This document shows, piece by piece, positions 56,968 through 64,000 of a stretch of DNA of 64,000 bases. The stretch spans positions 240,299-304,298 of the forward strand of contig NZ_JAGMUL010000014.1 in NCBI RefSeq assembly GCF_019049285.1, given 5' to 3'. The stretch comes from Streptomyces sp. AC550_RSS872. Lineage in GTDB: Bacteria > Actinomycetota > Actinomycetes > Streptomycetales > Streptomycetaceae. The position numbers were made by a program, and so were the translations under genes. The notes beneath the pieces are model-generated. The model did no database searches, was not told the DNA's origin, and worked only from the letters and a program-made list of their open reading frames with translations. Each line of letters opens with the position of its first letter. The stretch's first letter is position 1.

Positions 56968-57849
56968 ATGGCTAGTGCCAAGTTTAGTGCTGCCTCCCTG
57001 CCCGCGCACGCGACCCCGCACCCGATGGCCAATCCGGGTTACGGGAAACGGTCGGCACCCGACCAACACCCCCGCACGAACCACGACTTCGCCGCCCTCC
57101 CGCCCCGCGAAGCCGCCATCGCCGCCTACATCGACCGTCTCCCCGACGGTGCCGACATCTCCGTAAAGACGCTGGCCAAGCAGCTCCCGTACGGACAGTG
57201 CGCCCTCCGCACGGCCCTCAACAACCTGCAACGGGCAGGGCACTTGCGCCGGGGACGGGAACACCTGACCTCCTCTTCCGGTACCGCGCTCTGGATCACC
57301 CGATCGTGGTTCTCCCGTACGGCGCGCGACGACACGTGGTGGGCGGCGTTCACGAGGGGCGACGTACCGAAGGAACCCCCACCGGACGGCCCACCCCGCC
57401 AGACCCGCTCCCGCGCCCACATCCTGCTGGCCGCCCTCGGCCGCGACGCCCCCGCGCTGTCGCTGTCGGCCGCCGAGTGCGCGATGCTCGCGCCGCTGGT
57501 CGCCGAGTGGTACGCGCGAGGCGCCACCGACACGGACGTACAACGCGCCCTGACGAACGGCCTCCCGACCCCGGTCCACCACCCGGCCGCCCTGATCCGC
57601 TCCCGCCTCACCACCAAACTCCCCCCGGAACCCGCCCGGGCCCGCCCACCCCTCCGCATCCTGGAGTGCGCGAAGTGCGGAGTACCGGGCCGCCCGGAGG
57701 CCCTTCCCGGCGGCATCTGCGGCGCATGCCGGGGCGAACGCGCCCCCGACGGCTACCCGGCGCCCCTGCAAGCCTCCGCAATCCACGCCCATGCGGCAGA
57801 GATCCGTGCCGCAATGTCCCAACGACGACGAGAAAGGACACCCGCATGA
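56968..57849 (+). CDS. HTH (winged-helix) protein with C-terminal zinc ribbon
   Basis: 293 residues. About 45-110 is a helix-turn-helix region (AAIAAYIDRLPDGADISVKT, LAKQLPYGQCALRTALNNLQ), in keeping with replication-initiator or phage-regulator-like winged-helix proteins. The C-terminus has ECAKCGVPGRPEALPGGICG followed by ACRGE, a four-Cys zinc ribbon. It overlaps the Uma2 frame (ATGA at 57846-57849). A truncated relative with a frayed N-terminus lies at 21294-21668, also ahead of a Uma2 gene. Function unknown, probably DNA-binding. Confidence 0.75.
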   Translation: MASAKFSAASLPAHATPHPMANPGYGKRSAPDQHPRTNHDFAALPPREAAIAAYIDRLPDGADISVKTLAKQLPYGQCALRTALNNLQRAGHLRRGREHLTSSSGTALWITRSWFSRTARDDTWWAAFTRGDVPKEPPPDGPPRQTRSRAHILLAALGRDAPALSLSAAECAMLAPLVAEWYARGATDTDVQRALTNGLPTPVHHPAALIRSRLTTKLPPEPARARPPLRILECAKCGVPGRPEALPGGICGACRGERAPDGYPAPLQASAIHAHAAEIRAAMSQRRRERTPA

Positions 57850-57908
57850 CGGCTCCTACGGTCCGCCGACACCACTCCGGTGCACGATGGGAGAAAGGAG
57901 GCGACGCC

Positions 57909-58589
57909 ATGACCCCTGACACCGCTGAACGCCCGCAGATGTCGGTCGAGGACTTCGACGAACTCGTCCGCAGGGCTCCGAAGGAGCTGCGTAACAGGCT
58001 GGAGTTCCTCGGCGGAAGGCTCTGCATCCGGCACGGCCCGCTTGACGTCGACGAATTCGAGGAGCTGGCCGCCGCAGCTCCGGAAACCGTGCGGCTCGAG
58101 TACGTCAACGGAAGGGTAGTAGTCAAGGCCATGCCGGACGGCAATCACGGCGAGATCTTCATGTGGCTCGTGCGCCAATGCATGCAGCAACGGCCCGAGC
58201 TGAATCTGATGCCCGAGCGGGGCGTCAAGGCCGAGGCGTACCGCAAGGGCCGCGCCCGTACGGACGGGTTCCTGGCACCGGTAGGCCACTTCAAGGGTCA
58301 TGGCGAGTGGTCGGAATCCGACGGCGCCCTCATGGCCGTAGAGATCACCTCCCACGACCGGGACACCAACCAACGCGACCGCATCGACAAGCCCGTCGGC
58401 TACGCAGGGGCCGAGATTCCCGTCTACCTCCTCATCGACCGCGACATCGACACCATCACGGTGTACTGCGAGCCCAAGGACGGCCGCTATCTACAGGCCT
58501 CGTCCTACCCGTGGGGGACCATCGTCGAGTTGCCCGCCCCTGTCGGCATCACCTTGAACACCGAGGAACTCAAGGACTACGCCGACTGA
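57909..58589 (+). CDS. Uma2 family (DUF820) protein with duplicated N-terminal motif
   Basis: 226 residues. VEDFDELVRRAPKELRNRLE / FLGGRLCIR is followed by a second, similar unit (VDEFEELAAAAPETVRLEYV / NGRVVVK), then the Uma2 core VKAEAYRKGRARTDGFLAPV, ALMAVEITSHDRDTNQRDRI and VPVYLLIDRDIDTITVYCEP. The duplicated unit is unusual for the family. ATG 57909 has AAAGGAGG at 57894-57901; ATG 57846, coupled to the stop of the upstream gene, is an alternative giving 21 more residues. Confidence 0.87.
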   Translation: MTPDTAERPQMSVEDFDELVRRAPKELRNRLEFLGGRLCIRHGPLDVDEFEELAAAAPETVRLEYVNGRVVVKAMPDGNHGEIFMWLVRQCMQQRPELNLMPERGVKAEAYRKGRARTDGFLAPVGHFKGHGEWSESDGALMAVEITSHDRDTNQRDRIDKPVGYAGAEIPVYLLIDRDIDTITVYCEPKDGRYLQASSYPWGTIVELPAPVGITLNTEELKDYAD

Positions 58590-58631
58590 CACCCGACGAT
58601 CTCATGACCCAGTTGGAGGCAGAGGTTCTCC

Positions 58632-58697
58632 ATGTGCATGCTGAAGGTGGGCCGCAGCACTGACCAGGCCCTCGCGAAGCCCCGGAGCCTCCCATGA
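58632..58697 (+). CDS. Upstream micro-ORF (21 aa), coupled to the next gene
   Basis: ATG 58632 starts MCMLKVGRSTDQALAKPRSL, ending at TGA 58695-58697, which overlaps the ATG of the next gene (ATGA at 58694). GGAGGCAGAGG lies upstream. The tight coupling suggests a leader peptide or a cis-regulatory micro-ORF, but its coding status is uncertain. Confidence 0.4.
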   Translation: MCMLKVGRSTDQALAKPRSLP

Positions 58698-59263
58698 ACC
58701 ACGCCCAGCTGACCGCCCTCGGCCGAGCCCTCCGCCTCCTCGGCGAACACGGCGAGTCCCTCACCGCCGACACCCCGGACGCGAGGCTCCACGAGGTCAG
58801 GTCCGACCTCCGCCGCGCCCTTGACCTCCTCGACGAGAGCGTCACCGGCGCCGCCCCCACCACCCGCTGCCCCGAGCACCCGAACGGCCCGGTCGACGAG
58901 AACGCCCACGACCTCTGCCTGCTCTGCGAGACCCGTCGCCGGGCAGCCCGTCGCGCCGAGTACAACGGCGGTCCCGTACCCCCGCACACCGCCGGGACCG
59001 CCCCCTCCCGCTACGGCGTCCGAGGCGACCGCCCCCAGCCCCAGCAGCGCTGGCTGCCGGAGCTGTGGAACGGGCAGGAGTGGCAGCTGTGCGGGACGCC
59101 GCGCCGCGACCGCCGCGAGGCCGAGCTGTATCTCGCCGCCCAGCGCCGCGGCCCGCGTCCCGCCATGGCGTACCGGCTCGTGCACGAGTTCACCGACTAC
59201 GAGGTGCTGCGCGTGTGGGGCACACCGGTGAAGGTCGACATCGAGCCGATGGGCAATCTGTAG
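58694..59263 (+). CDS. Hypothetical protein with zinc-ribbon-like cluster
   Basis: 189 residues. The N-terminal part is helical (LTALGRALRLLGEHGESLTA); TRCPEHPNGPVDENAHDLCL plus LCETRRRA supplies three Cys and a His for zinc. The C-terminal ~70 residues (LPELWNGQEWQLCGTPRRDR, MAYRLVHEFTDYEVLRVWGT) have no known domain. It converges on the ene-reductase gene with 6 bp between. Function unknown. Confidence 0.7.
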   Translation: MNHAQLTALGRALRLLGEHGESLTADTPDARLHEVRSDLRRALDLLDESVTGAAPTTRCPEHPNGPVDENAHDLCLLCETRRRAARRAEYNGGPVPPHTAGTAPSRYGVRGDRPQPQQRWLPELWNGQEWQLCGTPRRDRREAELYLAAQRRGPRPAMAYRLVHEFTDYEVLRVWGTPVKVDIEPMGNL

Positions 59264-59269
59264 CCGACG

Positions 59270-60397
59270 TCAGCTCAGGGTCTTCAGCGAGGCCGCGTCG
59301 TACGCCGCCAGCTCGCCGAAGCGGCCCTGAAGCACCTTCGCGGCCCACTCCGGGTCCTGTAGCAGCGCCCGGCCGACGGCGACGAAGTCGAACTCCTCGG
59401 CCTCAAGGCGGTCCAGGAGGTCGTCGATGCCCTTGACCTCGGAGCCCTCGCCGACGAACGCGCCGAGGAACTCGCCGTCCAGGCCGACCGAGCCGACGGT
59501 GATGGTGGGCTTGCCGGTCAGCTTCTTCGTCCAGCCGGCGAGGTTGAGGTCGGAACCGTCGAACTCCGGGAGCCAGTAGCGGCGGGTGGAGGCGTGGAAG
59601 GCGTCGACGCCGGCCGCGGCGAGCGGTGCGAGGATGGCGTCCAGCTCCTCCGGGGTCTCGGCGATCCGGGCGTCGTAGGCCTCCTGCTTCCACTGCGAGT
59701 AGCGGAAGATGACAGGGAAGTCCGGGGAGACCTTCTCGCGTACGGCGGCCACGATCTCCGCGCCGAACTTGGTACGGGCGACCGGGTCACCCCCGTACGC
59801 GTCCGTGCGGCGATTCGTCCCCTCCCACAGGAACTGGTCGACGAGGTAGCCGTGGGCGCCATGGATCTCCACGCCGTCGAAGCCGATGCGTTCGGCGTCC
59901 GCGGCGGCCTCGGCGAAGGCGCCGATGACGTCGTCCAGGTCGCGGCGGGTCATGGCCTTGCCGGTGGCCTCGTCGGCACCGATCCGCAGCCCGGACGGAC
60001 CGACGGCCGGGGCGTCGGCGAAGGGCGGCTGCCCCTGCTTGCGCACCATGCCGATGTGCCACAGCTGCGGCACGATGGTCCCGCCCGCCGCGTGCACACC
60101 CTCGGCGACCTTCGCCCACCCGTCCAGCTGCTCCTCCCCGTGGAACCGAGGCACCCGGTCACTCTGCCCGGCCGACTCATGCCCGACGTACGTCCCCTCG
60201 GTGACGATCAGACCGACGCCGGCCGCGGCGCGGCGCGCGTAGTACGACACCACGTCCTCGCCGGGGACGCCGCCCGGGGAGAACATGCGCGTCATCGGCG
60301 CCATCACGATGCGGTTCGGAACGGTGAGGCCGTTGATCGAGGTCGGCCGGGACAGGACTTGGGCCGCGCGGGAGGCGGCGGACTCGGTGACGGTCAC
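59270..60397 (-). CDS. NADH:flavin oxidoreductase / Old Yellow Enzyme family
   Basis: 375 residues, an FMN-dependent ene-reductase. PTSINGLTVPNRIVMAPMTR begins the barrel; FDGVEIHGAHGYLVDQFLWE holds the substrate-binding His pair; RTDAYGGDPVARTKFGAEIV and FVAVGRALLQDPEWAAKVL complete the pattern. Reduces activated alkenes with NAD(P)H; natural substrate unknown. GTG 60397 follows AAGGAG. A TetR-type palindrome lies 30 bp upstream. Confidence 0.93.
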   Translation of the reverse strand: MTVTESAASRAAQVLSRPTSINGLTVPNRIVMAPMTRMFSPGGVPGEDVVSYYARRAAAGVGLIVTEGTYVGHESAGQSDRVPRFHGEEQLDGWAKVAEGVHAAGGTIVPQLWHIGMVRKQGQPPFADAPAVGPSGLRIGADEATGKAMTRRDLDDVIGAFAEAAADAERIGFDGVEIHGAHGYLVDQFLWEGTNRRTDAYGGDPVARTKFGAEIVAAVREKVSPDFPVIFRYSQWKQEAYDARIAETPEELDAILAPLAAAGVDAFHASTRRYWLPEFDGSDLNLAGWTKKLTGKPTITVGSVGLDGEFLGAFVGEGSEVKGIDDLLDRLEAEEFDFVAVGRALLQDPEWAAKVLQGRFGELAAYDAASLKTLS

Positions 60398-60426
60398 GGG
60401 GAGGGCTCCTTGGAAGGGGACTGCTT

Positions 60427-60440
60427 ATACCGTTCGGTAT
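60427..60440. promoter_or_regulatory. TetR-type operator ATACCG-TT-CGGTAT
   Basis: A perfect 14-bp palindrome 30 bp upstream of the ene-reductase start. ATACCG/CGGTAT dyads are common TetR-family sites, and it overlaps a likely -10 (GGTATAAG on the minus strand). No tetR gene is in the adjacent window. Confidence 0.6.
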
Positions 60441-60553
60441 GTGCGCACGCATTGTTGCATTGCATTAAGCAACGGTGGATGTGAGGCTACGCATTCCCAA
60501 GGAGGAGAATCGGTTTGCGGGCGGCTGCCGCACCCGCACCCGCCAAAACACCA

Positions 60554-60628
60554 AGGGCGGCACCCCCTGTCGCAACAGGAGATACCGCCCTCGACAAGGA
60601 CGTTGATCAACCGGGGGCCCAGGCCCCC
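60554..60628 (-). terminator. groEL2 terminator hairpins
   Basis: Just after the groEL2 stop, GGGGGCC-CA-GGCCCCC (about 60613-60628) forms a short hairpin, and a larger one follows with arms AGGGCGG (60554-60560) and CCGCCCT (60585-60591) plus an inner CCTGT/ACAGG pairing. Either could end transcription. Confidence 0.6.
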
Positions 60629-60636
60629 GACGCCGA

Positions 60637-62367
<1,731 letters not shown>

Positions 62368-62386
62368 TCACCGACCCGGTCCTTCT

Positions 62387-62448
62387 TTGTCACTCTCACC
62401 TTCAGAGTGCTAACGCAATGATTAGCACTCGACCCATGCGAGTGCAAG
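62387..62448. promoter_or_regulatory. Two tandem CIRCE operators (HrcA binding sites)
   Basis: Site 1: TTGTCACTC-N9-GAGTGCTAA (62387-62413). Site 2: TTAGCACTC-N9-GAGTGCAAG (62422-62448), only 8 bp away. CIRCE is TTAGCACTC-N9-GAGTGCTAA; each site has one exact and one slightly degenerate half. They lie about 130-190 bp before the groEL2 start, covering its promoter. Confidence 0.93.
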
Positions 62449-62553
62449 CGGCTCTCGGGGATCGGGCGGGGCGCTCCGCGGGGCGCGAACAGGCCCGGGC
62501 ACGGGTTTGGACGCGATGCAGGGGTGTCGGTATCGGTATCGCCGGGGGCATGA

Positions 62554-62589
62554 CGAAGGGCCCGCACCCCGGGAGGTGCGGGCCCTTCG
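62554..62589 (-). terminator. cspA terminator hairpin
   Basis: CGAAGGGCCCGCACC (62554-62568) pairs perfectly with GGTGCGGGCCCTTCG (62575-62589) over a 6-nt loop, 36 bp after the cspA stop. Confidence 0.85.
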
Positions 62590-62625
62590 AAGAAGAACGT
62601 CGCTGCTGTTAAGTCGACGCGTGCT

Positions 62626-62832
62626 TCAGCCGGTCGCCAGACGGACCATGTCCGCCTGCGGCCCCTTCTGGCCCTGCGAGATCTCGAAATCGACCCGCTG
62701 GCCCTCTTCCAGGGTGCGGTACCCGTCCATCTGGATCGCGCTGTAGTGGACGAATACATCCGCACCACCGTCGACCGCGATGAAGCCGTACCCCTTCTCC
62801 GCGTTGAACCACTTGACGGTGCCCTGAGCCAT
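62626..62832 (-). CDS. cspA: Cold shock protein (CspA family)
   Basis: 68 residues: [20 protein letters not shown] contains RNP1 (KGYGFI) and DVFVHYSAI contains RNP2. Binds single-stranded RNA and DNA as a small beta barrel. ATG 62832 follows GGGGAG. Its long upstream region probably gives an extended leader, as for other csp genes. A perfect hairpin terminator follows. Confidence 0.96.
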   Translation of the reverse strand: MAQGTVKWFNAEKGYGFIAVDGGADVFVHYSAIQMDGYRTLEEGQRVDFEISQGQKGPQADMVRLATG

Positions 62833-63185
62833 GCCTAACTCCCCTATTACTGGCCCTTGCACAGATCCACACTTCGCGGATCCGGGTCAGACCTCACCCC
62901 CCATCGGTCGGGGGCGTGCGCCGGAACGCGTCGACCGCGGCTGAATGTATCTGCCCAACTGCCGTCTGCAACAGGTCAATCGGACGAGAAATCCAGGCAC
63001 GACCGGTCGGGAATGTGGGGACAATTCCGCTGACTTCAGGTCAAGTCGGACCCGGCAAACGGAACAAAAGCCGCAAAAAACCCGCACACTTTGGCTACTT
63101 CTTGTCGGGCTCGCGGTGGAAATAAAGGGGCGCCGACCCTTGGAACGGCGGCATGTTCCCCAACTGTACCTCGCTCAACCACACA
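62833..63185. other. cspA upstream region, long leader/promoter
   Basis: About 350 bp between cspA and the hairpin after the MoaD-like gene. It has AT-richer segments (for example around 63060-63130) but no credible gene. A long cold-shock-type mRNA leader is likely. Confidence 0.45.
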
Positions 63186-63222
63186 GAATTGCCCCCTCCG
63201 CTTCTCTCACGGAGGGGGCAAT
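63186..63222 (-). terminator. Terminator of the MoaD-like gene
   Basis: AATTGCCCCCTCCG (63186-63199) and CGGAGGGGGCAATT (63209-63222) form a perfect 14-bp stem with a 9-nt loop, about 60 bp after the MoaD-like stop. Confidence 0.85.
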
Positions 63223-63283
63223 TCGATGAACTCTCGGTGACCGGGGTTACCGAAGGTAATGATCGGTCATTCGGTCAGCCCGG

Positions 63284-63559
63284 TCAGCCGCCGGCGACGG
63301 CCGGAATGATGGAGACACCGGCACCGTCGGGGGTGGCCGTCTCCAGCCCCTGCTCGAAACGGACGTCGTCGTCATTGACGTAGACATTGACGAACCGACG
63401 CAGCTTGCCCTGGTCGTCCAGCACCCGGGCGGCGATCCCGGTGTGGTTCTTCTCCAGGTCACTGATGACCTCGGCGAGGGTGGCGCCTTCGGCGGCGACC
63501 TCGGCCTGCCCGCCGGTGTAGGTACGCAGGATGGTGGGGATGCGGACGGTGACGCTCAC
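63284..63559 (-). CDS. MoaD/ThiS family sulfur-carrier-like protein
   Basis: 91 residues with a beta-grasp fold: VTVRIPTILRTYTGGQAEVA, ATLAEVISDLEKNHTGIAAR and the C-terminal SIIPAVAGG. The terminal Gly-Gly is the site for thiocarboxylation. The order with thrC suggests a CysO-like role in cysteine synthesis rather than molybdopterin, but this is inference. GTG 63559 follows GGAGG. Confidence 0.92.
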   Translation of the reverse strand: MSVTVRIPTILRTYTGGQAEVAAEGATLAEVISDLEKNHTGIAARVLDDQGKLRRFVNVYVNDDDVRFEQGLETATPDGAGVSIIPAVAGG

Positions 63560-63587
63560 TTTGTGACCTCCGGTCAGGTAGTCGCCT

Positions 63588-63645
63588 TTAAGGGGCGCGG
63601 GGAACTGCGCGACCAGCCCCCACCGGCCCGCAGACGAAATCGTGG
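63588..63645. repeat. Common Streptomyces intergenic repeat (partial)
   Basis: TAAGGGGCGCGGGGAACTGC, then GCGACCAGCCCCCACCGGCC. It lies between the MoaD-like gene and thrC. Confidence 0.75.
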
Positions 63646-63654
63646 GGACAGGCC

Positions 63655-64000
63655 CTAGACGAGACCCGCCTCACGGAACGACTCAAGGTTGGGACGAATG
63701 GTCGCAGTCAGGCCAGTACCAGCCACCGCATCCAGCGTCTTGAGCCCATCGCCGGTGTTCAGGACGACGGTCGTCTTGGTGGGGTCGAGGACCCCGTCCT
63801 CGATCAGCTTCTTCGTGACGCCCACCGTCACACCACCCGCGGTCTCCGCGAAAATGCCCTCGGTCCTGGCAAGGACCTTGATCGCGTCGACGACCTGCTC
63901 ATCGGTCACGTCCTCCACCGCACCCCCGGTACGACGGGCGATGTCCAGCACGTACGGACCGTCCGCCGGGTTGCCGATCGCCAGCGACTTGGCGATGGTG
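63655..64000 (-). CDS. thrC: Threonine synthase, 3' part (runs off the window)
   Basis: Only the C-terminal ~114 residues are inside: TIAKSLAIGNPADGPYVLDI, RRTGGAVEDVTDEQVVDAIK, GIFAETAGGVTVGVTKKLIE and KTTVVLNTGDGLKTLDAVAG. This is the PLP-dependent enzyme that makes threonine from phosphohomoserine; the PLP lysine lies beyond the window end. The stop is TAG at 63655-63657. Incomplete by position, not by mutation. Confidence 0.92.
   Translation of the reverse strand, partial: TIAKSLAIGNPADGPYVLDIARRTGGAVEDVTDEQVVDAIKVLARTEGIFAETAGGVTVGVTKKLIEDGVLDPTKTTVVLNTGDGLKTLDAVAGTGLTATIRPNLESFREAGLV

Overview
The window is chromosomal DNA of a high-GC actinomycete, almost certainly a Streptomyces. Third codon positions are dominated by G/C and GTG starts are common. 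There are XRE/DUF397 and Uma2 genes typical of the genus, futalosine-pathway menaquinone genes, and a groEL2 gene under twin CIRCE operators. The order thrC - MoaD-like - cspA - groEL2 at the right end, and mqnB/mqnD near 26 kb, matches my recollection of the S. coelicolor SCO4293-SCO4337 region in reverse; that synteny is recalled, not computed.

Layout. 0-3.2 kb: a Tat-exported solute-binding protein, then a histidine kinase/response regulator pair with overlapping genes. 3.3-9.3 kb: ThpR-like phosphodiesterase, GNAT, Uma2, an MFS exporter with its MarR regulator, a purine permease and DUF2530. 9.4-17.6 kb: a P-type ATPase, two paralogous secreted proteins, and a 1,051-residue sacsin/Hsp90-like ATPase. 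17.9-22.3 kb: a PadR/HAAS membrane pair, small membrane proteins, a P-loop kinase, a decayed DUF397/HTH junction and a Uma2 gene. 22.3-31.6 kb: DUF3027, MFS, DUF2771, mqnB-mqnD with a duplicated 3' tail of mqnD, a cold-shock-domain protein, a HAD phosphatase, a HAAS-like membrane protein, a 104-bp MITE and a PstS-like protein. 31.9-39.5 kb: a helicase-associated/WYL protein and the XPB helicase, separated by two tiny secreted peptides and a membrane-tethered YqhA-IstB fusion. 39.8-50 kb: a HelD/HelR-type ATPase, a 98-bp tandem array, CutC, a serine hydrolase, an MDMPI-GNAT fusion, an AhpD-like protein, an RpiR regulator and murQ. 51-59.3 kb: aldo/keto reductase, lipoprotein, XRE-DUF397, DinB, methyltransferase, an ankyrin protein, and an HTH/Zn-ribbon - Uma2 operon behind a structured leader. 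59.3-64 kb: an ene-reductase, groEL2, cspA, a MoaD-like protein and the 3' end of thrC.

Working together. MqnB and MqnD act in one pathway. The RpiR regulator probably controls murQ, for recycling of cell-wall sugar. MarR probably controls the MFS exporter, PadR the HAAS membrane protein, and HrcA (encoded elsewhere) groEL2. XPB and the helicase-associated protein are a known actinobacterial neighbour pair.

The intergenic regions are unusually informative. They hold a hairpin/MITE-like family in three copies with compensating arm changes, a very common Streptomyces half-palindromic repeat in at least seven places, and several short tandem repeats. Many genes start 5-8 nt after a TANNNT box, which suggests leaderless transcripts. 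The best candidates for something undescribed are the YqhA-IstB fusion next to two secreted peptides (34.6-36.5 kb) and the two-hairpin leader with its Shine-Dalgarno sequence in a loop (56.9 kb). No tRNA, rRNA, CRISPR array, prophage or complete IS was seen.
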